A DNA stretch of 64,000 nt. It comes from Synergistetes bacterium HGW-Synergistetes-1. Its GTDB lineage: Bacteria; Synergistota; Synergistia; Synergistales; Synergistaceae. Below the pieces are notes generated by a model. That model saw only the letters and a list, made by a program, of their open reading frames with translations. It was not told the DNA's origin and made no database searches. Positions 53,516 through 62,460 of this stretch are shown piece by piece. The DNA lies in contig PGXO01000001.1 in NCBI GenBank assembly GCA_002839185.1, forward strand, positions 248,001-312,000, in the 5' to 3' direction. Each line of letters opens with the position of its first letter. The first letter of the stretch is position 1. A program made the translations under genes and the position numbers.

Positions 53516-53863
53516 ATGCGTAAGATCGTGAAGTCACTTTTAACATTGATGATCGTGATCCTTATCTGCAGTCCTGTATTTGCACATCCCGCTGAAAAAA
53601 TGGAGCTTAAATGGGATGAAACGGCATCTGCTCTGGATGTCTCGATCGTCCATCCGGTCAAAAATACTGTAAAACACTATATAAGCAAGATAGTGGTCTC
53701 TGTCGGTGGAAAGGTAATGGAAGAGAGGGTCCTCAAATCCCAGACCGATCCAAAAACAGAACAGGCAGTATTTGAGATCAAAGATCTTAAAAAAGGATCA
53801 AAGATAGAGGTAGAGGCGACCTGCAACGTATTTGGAAAACTTAAGGGAAGCATAGTGATCTAA
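53516..53863 (+). CDS. Exported desulfoferrodoxin/superoxide-reductase-like protein with altered metal site
   Basis: 115 aa. Signal peptide (hydrophobic 8-22, cleavage near VFAHP). The mature part follows the superoxide reductase fold: IVHPVKNTVKHYISKIVV matches the HPxxxxHxI segment with two iron-ligand His, and VEATCNVFGKLKG matches CNxHG, the Cys kept but the ligand His replaced by Phe. The N-terminal Glu/His ligands are not obvious. It may bind a metal differently or act as a redox-inactive relative. AAGGAGG precedes it. Terminator at 53888-53920 ends the operon. Confidence 0.7.
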   Translation: MRKIVKSLLTLMIVILICSPVFAHPAEKMELKWDETASALDVSIVHPVKNTVKHYISKIVVSVGGKVMEERVLKSQTDPKTEQAVFEIKDLKKGSKIEVEATCNVFGKLKGSIVI

Positions 53864-53887
53864 CCGCAAGTCATTCATATAAACCAC

Positions 53888-53920
53888 AAAGCGGCTGCCT
53901 TCTCGGGCAGCCGCTTTTTT
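53888..53920 (+). terminator. Rho-independent terminator
   Basis: AGCGGCTGCC / GGCAGCCGCT stem with a six-base loop and six T; also serves the convergent serine hydrolase gene from the other side. Confidence 0.9.
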
Positions 53921-53935
53921 CTGCTGTAATTGCTC

Positions 53936-55960
53936 TTATTTTACGTTAACGGTGAACATGTCTCCGGGTTGTCCTATGCAGACAACATAGCTGCCTTCAG
54001 GCACATAGACCTCTCCATCGTCGGTAATGCTGTCGAAGAGAGCAAGCCTTTCTGACTCCTCTCTCAAAACCATTACCCTGTCCTTTTCGGGTTTTTCGAA
54101 TGAAAGGATAGAACCGCTGCCTGTCCTGTACCATTCATTGTATCCCTTTTCACCTATCATCACCGAGTTCCGGCCACTCTTTAAAACCTTGGTCTTTTCG
54201 GCATCAGAGAAAAGAAATATTCCTGATTTGACCCATAAAGTACCATCGCTTTCGAATATCTCAAGTTCCGACTGGTCCCGGAAAAGAGGCGCAGCATATG
54301 TTGCACTGTGGTCATCCTCGACTCTTAGCGGGCTCATAAAGGTCAGGTATCCGGGCAACTCACTGTATGTATCTGAAGATACCATAGCTGTCTCCCTGTA
54401 TAACTGGATCGAAGGCGTCAGATTTCTGATAAGCCATATTTTATCCTTCATATCCGCCAAAAGTTTCTTTGGTTCTTCCTCCTCTGATACTTTCTGGAAC
54501 ATTAAATTGTCAATTCCATAAAAGGGGTCTTTCTCGGCAATAAAGCATGAAGTATCCCGATTTCTTATAAAGTATCCTCGCAAATCTTTTTCAAACGAGT
54601 AGAAAGAGCCTCCGTTATAGACAAAGGACATCAGCACAGGCCCCTCTTTTCCCGCCGGGACTTCATCCCCTTCGGGCAGCAGCTGCAAAACCTCCATTTT
54701 CTTTCTCTCCTTGTTAAACCTGATCCTGACAAAGGATCCGCCGTTCGCATAGAGGCCCTGAAAGGCAGAAAGCTCGGACGGGATGATCTCCGGGTCAACG
54801 GGCTTTTCTTTTTTCCTCTCTTCGGGGACAGGAAGTCCCTTATCCTTCATAAGAGCATTCAGGACAGGTCTTGTGACTGCTTCGCCGTTCAGCTTTCCTG
54901 ATATGCTTGCCGCAACAACAAGCCTCTGCTCAGGTAATACCTGCAGTCCGGTGGAGTAAGCTCCGGTGCCTCCGCCCTTTGAATATACTTTTATGCCGTT
55001 TTCCTCATATGACGGAAGCAAAGAATAGTCCCAGCCAAAAGAGTCCATTATTACCTGTCCGCGAAGCCCTGCTGAAAAAGGTGTCGGCTGGCTTTTGAGT
55101 ATTTCTTCGATGGAGCTTTGGGATAGTATTTTTTTCCCTCCCGGGGAGAAGCTGTCGCCAAATCTGCAAAGATCCTCAGCAGTCGAAGAGAGGCCTCCTG
55201 CGGCGTGTACAAGGATCACTTCAGGAGGATATTTCTTCCCAGTTTCAGGATCATAAAAATTTGAGATGTTTCCCGCCGACTCACCTATGCTTGCACCGGT
55301 GTCCTTCATTCCAAGAGGCTGAAAGACCCTCTTTTCAAGGAAATTTAAAAATTTCTGGCCGGAGACCCTTTCGACGATCATCTCTGCAAGGGTGAATCCG
55401 TCATTGCAGTAGATCCCCACAGCGCCAGGGTCATGCTTCAGGTTCGATCTCTTCATCCTTTCAAGCAACATCTCGTAAGGTTCACCTTCAGGATCATATC
55501 CAAAGAGAAAAGTCGATCCCGGCAGGCCGGAAGAGTGGTTGAAGAGCATCCTTACAGTTATTTCCCTGTACCTCTGGTCCTTCATTTCAAATTCAGGGAT
55601 GTATTTCACGACAGGATCGTCGAGGTTGACCTTTCCCTCGTCAACAAGCAGAAGAACAGAAACAGCAACAAACATTTTGCTTGTTGAGCCGATGTTGAAC
55701 CGTGTTGATCTGTCTACGACTCTGCCTGCCTTTCTGTCAGCAGCACCAAACCCTTCAGAATAGACTATTTTTCCACCGTCCATCACTGCCACAGTTGCAG
55801 AACTTCCCTGTCCTGACGTGATGACTTTCCAGACTGCTTCGCGAGCTGCCTCTTTCGTATTTTGATAAGATGTTGATGAGGCCCCCGCTTGAGGTATGGT
55901 GATAACGAACATAAAAGTAAATATTAAAAATTCGATAACGATATTTTTAAATTTTGTCAT
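53936..55960 (-). CDS. Secreted serine hydrolase, beta-lactamase/penicillin-binding (class C, S12) fold
   Basis: 674 aa. Signal peptide (hydrophobic residues 8-24), then a class C-type domain: NIGSTSKMFVA holds the nucleophile as Ser-Thr-Ser-Lys (about 89), YCNDGF is the Tyr-x-Asn motif (about 185) and KGGGTG is the third box. Residues beyond about 390 form a second, beta-rich C-terminal part of unknown role (DUF-like). Such proteins are D-amino acid amidases, esterases or wall peptidases rather than resistance enzymes. The ATG at 55960 is nine bases after AAGGAG. Confidence 0.85.
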   Translation of the reverse strand: MTKFKNIVIEFLIFTFMFVITIPQAGASSTSYQNTKEAAREAVWKVITSGQGSSATVAVMDGGKIVYSEGFGAADRKAGRVVDRSTRFNIGSTSKMFVAVSVLLLVDEGKVNLDDPVVKYIPEFEMKDQRYREITVRMLFNHSSGLPGSTFLFGYDPEGEPYEMLLERMKRSNLKHDPGAVGIYCNDGFTLAEMIVERVSGQKFLNFLEKRVFQPLGMKDTGASIGESAGNISNFYDPETGKKYPPEVILVHAAGGLSSTAEDLCRFGDSFSPGGKKILSQSSIEEILKSQPTPFSAGLRGQVIMDSFGWDYSLLPSYEENGIKVYSKGGGTGAYSTGLQVLPEQRLVVAASISGKLNGEAVTRPVLNALMKDKGLPVPEERKKEKPVDPEIIPSELSAFQGLYANGGSFVRIRFNKERKKMEVLQLLPEGDEVPAGKEGPVLMSFVYNGGSFYSFEKDLRGYFIRNRDTSCFIAEKDPFYGIDNLMFQKVSEEEEPKKLLADMKDKIWLIRNLTPSIQLYRETAMVSSDTYSELPGYLTFMSPLRVEDDHSATYAAPLFRDQSELEIFESDGTLWVKSGIFLFSDAEKTKVLKSGRNSVMIGEKGYNEWYRTGSGSILSFEKPEKDRVMVLREESERLALFDSITDDGEVYVPEGSYVVCIGQPGDMFTVNVK

Positions 55961-56205
55961 CTTCAACATCTCCTTATATTGATTTACCTGGCAGGAATAA
56001 TCAAATCTTATTTTTTCAACTTATTTACTATATCCCCTTTAATTTATACATCCTTTTTGCCAAAAATCAAGCTTCTAATTTTAATAAGCATATATTAAAC
56101 TCTAGTTTCTGAACCTTTCTATTTCTTTATTTTATAGACGTGATATCATAATTTTATCGTTGACCGATCTTGAGACATTACCGGTAAGAAGGGGTGGAGC
56201 ATCCA

Positions 56206-56766
56206 ATGTCAACAACAGAAGAATTCATGGTCTATCTTACCGATCAACTGAGAGACGCCGGCATAATAACTTACAGGAAAATGTTCGGCGAATATGCTAT
56301 TTACTGCGATTCCAAAGTTATTGGACTGGTCTGTGACGGGCAGTTTTTTCTTAAAAAAACAGATGCCGGACGTAGGCTTCTTAAAGAAGTATGCGAGGCT
56401 CCTGCGTATAATGGTGCAAAACCCTCATTTCTGATAACATCCACTGACGACAGGGAGTATCTGACAAAACTTGTCAGGGCGACCTGCAGTGAATTGCCTT
56501 TTCCCAAACAAAAAAAGAAAAAGGTAAAAAATAACTGTCACAACGTGGAGTATGTCTGCTACTGTTCAAAGGTAACAGAAAAAATGATCGCTGAAGCAGT
56601 CAGGGATGGAGCCGACTCGCCGGAAAAGGTGATTGCAGCTACAGGCGCTATGAAAAACAGCAACTGCAAAGTCAACAATCCTAAGGGTACCTGATGCTAC
56701 GGTGAAATAGTCAGGGTGTTTGGAAAACACCTTATAAAACAGGAAGCAAATAAAAGCAAAGAATAA
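56206..56766 (+). CDS. TfoX N-terminal domain fused to a BFD-like [2Fe-2S] domain; candidate selenoprotein (in-frame TGA at 56692-56694)
   Basis: Residues 1-105 are a TfoX N-terminal-like domain (TYRKMFGEYAIYCDSKVIG). A KKKKVKNN linker leads to a BFD-like cysteine domain: YVCYCSKVTEKMIAEAVRDG, then TGAMKNSNCKVNNPKGT, where TGA interrupts the frame. Translation beyond it reads CYGEIVRVFGKHL and ends at TAA 56764, continuing the family sequence, whose usual form is NPKGTCC. The TGA thus replaces the first Cys of the pair. A SECIS-like hairpin follows at 56715-56731, and the flavoprotein ribosome site overlaps the distal TAA. With readthrough 186 aa; without, 162. Start by ATG after GGGGTGG; a GTG four codons upstream is possible. 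Confidence 0.75.
56715..56731 (+). promoter_or_regulatory. SECIS-like hairpin downstream of the in-frame TGA
   Basis: Perfect 7-bp stem GGTGTTT / AAACACC with apical loop GGA. The loop begins 28 bases after the TGA and has G in its first positions, fitting the rules for bacterial selenocysteine insertion elements (apical loop about 16-37 bases after UGA, G among the first two loop bases). Confidence 0.5.
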
Positions 56767-56778
56767 GGAGTGATAATG

Positions 56779-57405
56779 ATGAAAGTAATTGCCCTGAACG
56801 GAAGCCCGAGAAAAGAGGGAAACACTGCTTACGCCATTAAGCTGATGGCAGAAGAGCTGAGAAAAGATGGTATAGAAACCGAGATAATAGAGATAGGTCA
56901 TTTAGCAATTCATGGCTGCACAGGATGCGGCTACTGCACAAATTCAGAAAAGAACGAATGTGTTTTCAAAGATGATCCTGTCAACGAAACGGCTGCAAAG
57001 ATACGCGGGGCCGACGGACTAATCCTGGCCTCCCCCACTTACTACGCCGGGATAGCCGGTACGATGAAATCATTCCTGGACAGGCTGTTCTATTCAAGTT
57101 CCAGACATTTCAAATACAAGGTTGCGACCGCGGTAACAGCCGTAAGGCGTACCGGAGGAATAGACACGCTGCACCAGCTCAACAACTATCTGAGCCTTGC
57201 ACAGACTGTAACCCCGCCTTCCCAATACTGGACCGTCGTATACGGAAGATCGGAGGGAGAGATGATGCAGGATCTGGAGGGCATGCAGACCATCCGTAAA
57301 AATGCAGGGGCTATGGCATGGCTGATAAAGGTCATCAATGAGGGCAAAAAGACCATTCCTCTGCCTGCTGAGGAAAAGCGAGTCTTTACTAATTTCATCC
57401 GCTAG
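56779..57405 (+). CDS. Iron-sulfur flavoprotein / NADPH-dependent FMN reductase family
   Basis: 208 aa. Flavodoxin-like fold with the FMN loop ALNGSPRKEGNTAYA (about 5-19) and the ISF-type cysteine motif HGCTGCGYCTNSEKNEC (about 46-62), which in this family binds a [4Fe-4S] cluster in some members. ASPTYYAGI forms the second flavin loop. AAGGAG overlaps the stop codon of the upstream readthrough gene, suggesting coupling of the two. Likely an electron-transfer partner in oxidative-stress handling; exact role unknown. Confidence 0.9.
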   Translation: MKVIALNGSPRKEGNTAYAIKLMAEELRKDGIETEIIEIGHLAIHGCTGCGYCTNSEKNECVFKDDPVNETAAKIRGADGLILASPTYYAGIAGTMKSFLDRLFYSSSRHFKYKVATAVTAVRRTGGIDTLHQLNNYLSLAQTVTPPSQYWTVVYGRSEGEMMQDLEGMQTIRKNAGAMAWLIKVINEGKKTIPLPAEEKRVFTNFIR

Positions 57406-57426
57406 TCTTGTCATCCTGACTGCAGA

Positions 57427-58116
57427 ATGGACAAAGATAAAATGAAGAATAACTATTATGCGCAAAGTCTAAACGCCAAAATGTTATGGCAGGTCTATGA
57501 CACTGCGATACCAAGGATATCCCGGTACCTTGAACAAGAGATAGCCTTTGTACGTGACAGGCTAAAAAAAAATGACGACGTGCTTGAGCTGGCCGCCGGT
57601 TATGGCCGGATCATGAAGGAGCTCGCGCCATTTGTGAACAGTATTACCGGCATAGAGATATCCGGCAACAACGTAAGTTTTGGGGAGGAATATCTTAGTG
57701 GCATCCCAAATACAGAGTTACTGACGCTGGATGTCCACGATATTGACTACTGCAACCGTTTCGACGCTGTGCTATGCCTCCAGAACGGACTTTCCGCTGT
57801 AAGGGCAGATGTCCCGGAGGCTTTTGCAGTAAAAGTAATAAAGGCTCTGAAAAAAGGCGGCAAAGCCTATTTCAGCACTTATCACCCAAATTTCTGGGAA
57901 CAGAGGGTCGCGTGGTTTCAGGAACAGTCAAGGAAAGGGCTGATCGGAGAGCTCGACATGGAGAAGACAAAAAATGGAGTCATCATTTGCAAAGACGGCT
58001 TCCGTGCCACCACACACTCCATAGCCGACCTTGAAAAAATCGGGCGCTCTACGAACTGTCACTGGCAGATATTTGAAGTGGACGATTCAAGCATATTCCT
58101 AGTCATTGAGAAATAG
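57427..58116 (+). CDS. Class I SAM-dependent methyltransferase
   Basis: 229 aa. SAM-binding motif I DVLELAAGYGRIMKELAPF (about 48-66), acidic end of beta-2 in ITGIEISGNN, motif near LLTLDVHDIDY, and LKKGGKAYFSTYHP (about 138-151) as post-motif. The acceptor is not predictable; the family includes many small-molecule methyltransferases. No strong ribosome site is seen before the ATG; it follows the flavoprotein gene by 21 bases and probably shares its transcript. Confidence 0.85.
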   Translation: MDKDKMKNNYYAQSLNAKMLWQVYDTAIPRISRYLEQEIAFVRDRLKKNDDVLELAAGYGRIMKELAPFVNSITGIEISGNNVSFGEEYLSGIPNTELLTLDVHDIDYCNRFDAVLCLQNGLSAVRADVPEAFAVKVIKALKKGGKAYFSTYHPNFWEQRVAWFQEQSRKGLIGELDMEKTKNGVIICKDGFRATTHSIADLEKIGRSTNCHWQIFEVDDSSIFLVIEK

Positions 58117-58130
58117 AGATGAAAATAGAC

Positions 58131-58170
58131 ATGAAAAATGGCTTCGATCAGCGTCGGAGCCATTTTTCAT
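58131..58170. terminator. Bidirectional terminator
   Basis: ATGAAAAATGGCTTCGA / TCGGAGCCATTTTTCAT, near-perfect 17-bp stem with A/T-rich ends on both strands. Confidence 0.85.
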
Positions 58171-58261
58171 GTCTAACTGTATCTTTTGGTTGTTTCAGTG
58201 GTTTCTTTCTTTCAGGAACTGCTTTTTTTGATCCATTTCTTAGAAAGACCTTGGGTAGTTT

Positions 58262-59413
58262 TTACCTCTTGTTCTTTTGAATTTTAACGCTCTCTTCATA
58301 GTTGATTCCACGGCTTCTCTGTTCCGCCATAACAAAATCATAGAGTTCGTCGGAAGCGGCAAGCTTTTCGGGCGCAATAACGCCCTTTTCTTTTATCAGT
58401 CCCTTTACGATTGCCTGTGCGAATATCGAGCATGAAAAACCCGTGCAGCGTCCCATAGAGTTTTTCCAGCTCTTCTCGTCAAAGATATCCCAGAGATCCC
58501 ACGTGTAGGTTACAAAATCCCTTCCTTTGTATCCGGAAACTTCGACCTGCATTATTGTAAGATCCCTGTCGCCCTTTTTCGGCTCCATTTTCCACATTGG
58601 AAACAGAAGGTCACAGGCAATATCACGCGGAATTACTTCAACCCCGCCGAGGTTCCGCTTTTCTTCGTCAAATAGTCCCATCTCGCGAAGAAGACGCATC
58701 TGTGCCACATGTCCCGGCCATCTCATCGTTCGTTCCTCCATGTTTTTCGCTTTAATGTTTTTTATCAGGGAACGGAGCCCGTCAGTGATGAATGTCTCTA
58801 GGAGTCCCGCTTTGGGAAATTCCTTCTCGTAAAGCTCTCCCATCGCCTCGCATACTACAGGGCGGTGGTCCTTTACGTATCTTGCAGGGCGGGTATATTC
58901 CTCTATAACATCCGCAGCGGACCAAGTGATCTGATAATTGAAAGGCGGAACAGGTTTATGAGGAATCCCTCCCACGTATATCACTGCATTTTCCACTTCA
59001 TCCAGAAGATGAGTTCCCCTCCCGATGAGAAAGTTGGACATGCCCGGCGCGACTCCCATATCGGGAACCACAGTGACTCCGTGTTCCTTTGCCAGTCCGT
59101 CAAGCTCTTCGAAATCCTCCGGCATAAAGGAGATGTCAGCCATATTTTTACCCGACTTTATGACGATCTCCATCATTTTTCTCCCGAATTTTCCTGGAAC
59201 TCCGGCAGTCACGATATCCGCATCCCTGACTAACTGGGAAAGGCAAACTGAATCTGTACAGGAACAGACAGCTGTTGTGATTTCAGGGTGATCCTCTCTT
59301 ATCGATGAAAGCGTGTTTTCGTTAAGATCAACTACAGTTACATCGAAACTCCTGCCCATGTCAGCGGCAATAATACTGCCTACCAGTCCTGCTCCGATCT
59401 GAACTGCTTTCAT
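58262..59413 (-). CDS. Saccharopine dehydrogenase-family oxidoreductase (lysine dehydrogenase-like)
   Basis: 383 aa. NAD-binding IGAGLVGSIIAADMGRSF (about 6-23) with an Asp at the end of beta-2 (VVDLNE), DMGVAPGMSNFL (about 118-129) and the YTRPARYV segment found in lysine 6-dehydrogenase and carboxynorspermidine-synthase-like enzymes. It should reductively deaminate or oxidise a basic amino acid. Good GGAGGTG site. Stands alone between terminator and DUF2993 gene; the substrate is inferred only from family. Confidence 0.85.
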   Translation of the reverse strand: MKAVQIGAGLVGSIIAADMGRSFDVTVVDLNENTLSSIREDHPEITTAVCSCTDSVCLSQLVRDADIVTAGVPGKFGRKMMEIVIKSGKNMADISFMPEDFEELDGLAKEHGVTVVPDMGVAPGMSNFLIGRGTHLLDEVENAVIYVGGIPHKPVPPFNYQITWSAADVIEEYTRPARYVKDHRPVVCEAMGELYEKEFPKAGLLETFITDGLRSLIKNIKAKNMEERTMRWPGHVAQMRLLREMGLFDEEKRNLGGVEVIPRDIACDLLFPMWKMEPKKGDRDLTIMQVEVSGYKGRDFVTYTWDLWDIFDEKSWKNSMGRCTGFSCSIFAQAIVKGLIKEKGVIAPEKLAASDELYDFVMAEQRSRGINYEESVKIQKNKR

Positions 59414-59478
59414 AAGAACACCTCCGCCTGCAGAATATTAACTTTATTTAAGTCTGAATCAGCACCGTAAGTCCCCTG

Positions 59479-60240
59479 TCATGATCTGCTGTAGTTCCAT
59501 ACGTTTGAATCTTTGAGTGGCTGGGGGTTCCCGGTTATTACTATCCTGTCGTCTTTAAAATCTATTTTTGATATTCTTACAGGGAAAGGGATCCTCTCCC
59601 TTTCTATTAGCGGGTTTATTCTTTGAAGAAGCTGTGAAGTCAAGTATTCAGGCTGTTTGACTCCCGCAACGAAGAGCGTGGTGTCTGTTAGACAAAGGCC
59701 CTTCTCGTTAAAGGAGAGTTTGGAAAGGACCTCCATCCTTATGTTGAATGTAAAAAGGAATGTTGCAACGTACGATCCTGAGACACGTATGCCGTTCTTT
59801 GAAAAATCGCATTCAAGGTTTTTGAATCCCTTAATGTCTTCCATCTCTTTACTCGTGTACTCGGTAAAATCTTTTTCAAGGAGCACGACTTCCCCCCTTG
59901 AGTAATGGATCAGGTCTGCAAGCTTGTACTTATGGTTTTCATCATTTTCATTAATTTCGTTTGGAGGCTCTTTCATCATTGCATAGAGTGAAACGCTCTC
60001 TATCCTTACACCTTTGATAACTATCCCCGTCGCCTTGGCATAAAGGAAGCTCCCTCCCCCTGTCGCCTGGACTGTAAGTTTTTCAGGGTCGAACTCTTTT
60101 ACCAGAAGCTTCCCAACTTTTTCTTCTATGCGCTCCTGCGCACCTGATATTGATGGAAAAATAAACAATGCTGCAATGACGAACAAAAAAACAAAAAGGT
60201 ACGTTGAACGAGCTTTTAAAAGGTCAGCAGAAACGTGCAT
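59479..60240 (-). CDS. Secreted DUF2993/LmeA-like phospholipid-binding protein
   Basis: 253 aa. Signal peptide (hydrophobic about 9-31, ending near ISGAQE). The remainder is beta-rich with FSKNGIRVSGSY, ISKIDFKDDRIVITG and repeated K-x-hydrophobic strands, in line with the DUF2993 (LmeA) family implicated in lipid handling at the envelope. The start is uncertain: ATG at 60240 is 13 bases after GAGAGG; a TTG at 60252 is immediately after it. Monocistronic. Confidence 0.65.
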   Translation of the reverse strand: MHVSADLLKARSTYLFVFLFVIAALFIFPSISGAQERIEEKVGKLLVKEFDPEKLTVQATGGGSFLYAKATGIVIKGVRIESVSLYAMMKEPPNEINENDENHKYKLADLIHYSRGEVVLLEKDFTEYTSKEMEDIKGFKNLECDFSKNGIRVSGSYVATFLFTFNIRMEVLSKLSFNEKGLCLTDTTLFVAGVKQPEYLTSQLLQRINPLIERERIPFPVRISKIDFKDDRIVITGNPQPLKDSNVWNYSRS

Positions 60241-60462
60241 TATGTCTATCAATCCTCTCTGCAGTCGGCATCTTCGAACATTCTACCACCCAGGAAATAC
60301 TTCAAATTGGTATTATGTGCAAGAACCATCTCGTAATATTCCATATTTTATTTCTCTGAAGAATCTACATAAAAGTCCATCCAAATGTATATTCTACTCT
60401 GAAAATCATCCATTTTATTATTGCTCGTTCAAGTTTTTATGTTTTGATATAGAAACTTTCCT

Positions 60463-61011
60463 TTACTTAATGATCATGACTTTCATCGACACTCTGATGT
60501 AGTTCTCCTTCAATTCTGTCAGATCCGCGTTTTTGAGCCTTATACAGCCCTCTGTGACGTTTTTCCCGATCGAATCCGGATCATGTGTACCATGGATACC
60601 TATGCCTTTCCATGGAGTTTTTAATCGGATGAACCAAGGACCGTATGCCCCCTTTATCATGCCCTTGCCATCCCTGAAGTCATGTTTCCAACCTCTTGAA
60701 TTCTGTATCTGAAATACTTCAAAACTGCCCTCAGGAGTCCTCTTGTCCCCGGGACGCTCTTTCTGTCCCGAATTGTTTCCAACTGCAACAGGGTACTTCC
60801 TGATCGTTTCATCGCCCTTCATAACATATAAGGTGTGTTCTCCCTTGACTATCTTCAGCCACAGGGTATCGTTTTTGCAGGAAAGGCCGGGGGATACGCT
60901 TTCGGGAGCAGCATGAAGTATCTCATGCCCTGATGAGAGAATGATGAAAATTGAGAGAGGGATCAGGCAAATAAGTTTGAGTAATCTCAAGGTGCTTTTA
61001 TTGTTATCCAT
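60463..61011 (-). CDS. L,D-transpeptidase (YkuD domain), exported
   Basis: 182 aa. Signal peptide (hydrophobic 12-32, ILHAAP). The YkuD catalytic motif HGTHDPDSIGKNVTEGCIRL holds the His and the nucleophilic Cys (about 147-166). It makes 3-3 peptidoglycan crosslinks or attaches lipoproteins, or in a small version acts as carboxypeptidase. No LysM domain. The start overlaps a small upstream frame with a good ribosome site (60987-61148). Confidence 0.9.
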   Translation of the reverse strand: MDNNKSTLRLLKLICLIPLSIFIILSSGHEILHAAPESVSPGLSCKNDTLWLKIVKGEHTLYVMKGDETIRKYPVAVGNNSGQKERPGDKRTPEGSFEVFQIQNSRGWKHDFRDGKGMIKGAYGPWFIRLKTPWKGIGIHGTHDPDSIGKNVTEGCIRLKNADLTELKENYIRVSMKVMIIK

Positions 61012-61148
61012 GGGATCTTCCTGTACTCCTCTACTATGAAAACATAAAAGCCGTGGCCTTTTTCACCCCTGTCCCGGGCAGCCTCTGCAGAATGATCGCC
61101 TGCATCATGCGCAGAGATCAAAAGCCTTGGGTCGGTTATGGCAGACAC
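60987..61148 (-). CDS. Possible 53-aa leader protein upstream of the L,D-transpeptidase
   Basis: GTG start seven bases after AGGGGAG; the product (VSAITDPRLLISAHDAGDHS...) ends 25 bases inside the transpeptidase gene, in another frame. No family recognised. It could be a remnant of an upstream domain, a coupling peptide or a chance frame. The rest of 61012-61374 shows nothing else recognisable. Confidence 0.3.
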   Translation of the reverse strand: MSAITDPRLLISAHDAGDHSAEAARDRGEKGHGFYVFIVEEYRKIPWITIKAP

Positions 61149-61374
61149 ATGCTTAGCTCCCCTATGAAGCTGTCTTTCTGATCTTGATTACCGATCTGTT
61201 TGCAATGGACTCCCAAGGCACCTTCTTAACCGATGACTTCTATGACAATTTTAACATCTCCACTGCCCCTTGTTTTAAAGGGATCGCCTGATAAAGTTAA
61301 TTCACCGATGTAAAGAGGTGTCGTGTGAGGTAAAATATTATATATGCAAAGGTCACGAAATGGAGGGCAGCATT

Positions 61375-62421
61375 ATGTACAAGTTCAAAGCACGGTTTAT
61401 TAAGAGTTTAATTTTTACGCTGGCTTCACTCGTCATCCTTGGGGTCCCATTACCATCACATTCTGAGATCCTACAGAGCAGATCATTGCTTGGCATGTAT
61501 ATTTCAGGTCAGGAAAGGCTGATAGTAAGAGAGAACAATGGAATACTTGAGGTCCTCTGCGATACTGAGAAGGAAGAGGAAAAAATGTTTAGTACATATA
61601 CAAGTTTTCCGCTCATACAAACAGGGGGAAATAAGTACTTATTATTGAACAACAGTCCGATGAAAAATGAACGGCTGAAAACCGAGTTCACCATAGATGC
61701 AGGTGGCAATGGATCTTCTCTGCTTGTCGCCGGAAAAGAATTCCAGAGAAAATTTTTCGACGTTGAAAGGGGCAGGACATTCAAGATCAAGCCCCTCATG
61801 GGAGAAGAGGTGCTTAGGAAACGCGCACTGGCTGCCGAGCCTCCTGCTGAGCCCGGAGAATTTTTTAAACCGGACCTCATCGAGCTGATAAGCATAGACC
61901 CCACAATAAAAACAGATATCCGTTACGCAACAGAGAATAACTTCATGGGTATCCGCCTCTATGATCAGCCGCGTGCTTTTCTTCAAAGGGAAGCTGCAGC
62001 TGCCTTGGTAATGGCAAACAGCAAATTTTCTAAATATGGTTACGGACTGATCGTCTACGACGCATACAGACCCTGGTACGTGACAAAGATGTTTTATGAT
62101 GCCACACCTGACCACCAAAAGGATTTTGTGGCAAACCCGTCACAGGGTTCAAGACACAACCGAGGAGGCGCTGTGGACGTTGGACTCTACGAGCTCAAAA
62201 CTGGCAAAACGCTTGATATGGGAAGCGGATATGATGAATTTTCAATTCGAGCCCACCCTGATTATCCGGGAGGAACATCTGAGCAACGAGAGCTGCGGGA
62301 TAAGCTTCGTGTAATAATGGAAGGAGAGGGTTTCAAGGTCTTTCACAACGAATGGTGGCATTTCGACTACCGGAAGTGGAAGAAATATCCGATCATGAAC
62401 CTGAGATTCGAGGAAATATGA
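61375..62421 (+). CDS. Secreted D-alanyl-D-alanine dipeptidase (VanX/DdpX, peptidase M15D)
   Basis: 348 aa from the ATG after GGAGGG. Signal peptide (about 6-26). The C-terminal half is the M15D zinc peptidase: SRHNRGGAVDVGLY (His and Asp ligands, about 258-271), EWWHFDYRKW (His ligand and catalytic Glu, about 325-334), and a VYDAYRPW Arg site. The N-terminal ~140 residues are a beta-rich unknown extension. Such enzymes recycle D-Ala-D-Ala in the periplasm; vancomycin resistance is not implied, since no vanHA genes are nearby. Confidence 0.88.
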   Translation: MYKFKARFIKSLIFTLASLVILGVPLPSHSEILQSRSLLGMYISGQERLIVRENNGILEVLCDTEKEEEKMFSTYTSFPLIQTGGNKYLLLNNSPMKNERLKTEFTIDAGGNGSSLLVAGKEFQRKFFDVERGRTFKIKPLMGEEVLRKRALAAEPPAEPGEFFKPDLIELISIDPTIKTDIRYATENNFMGIRLYDQPRAFLQREAAAALVMANSKFSKYGYGLIVYDAYRPWYVTKMFYDATPDHQKDFVANPSQGSRHNRGGAVDVGLYELKTGKTLDMGSGYDEFSIRAHPDYPGGTSEQRELRDKLRVIMEGEGFKVFHNEWWHFDYRKWKKYPIMNLRFEEI

Positions 62422-62460
62422 ATTATTTCCGGTTCATAATTGCACTAAGGAGGGATGAGC

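Noticed and set aside
53936-55960. Antibiotic-inactivating beta-lactamase
   Set aside because: Motifs are class C-like, but length, C-terminal extension and family fit an esterase or peptidase of the S12 group.
61375-62421. Vancomycin-resistance gene
   Set aside because: VanX-type dipeptidases are common housekeeping proteins; this one is secreted and has no vanH, vanA or vanRS neighbours.
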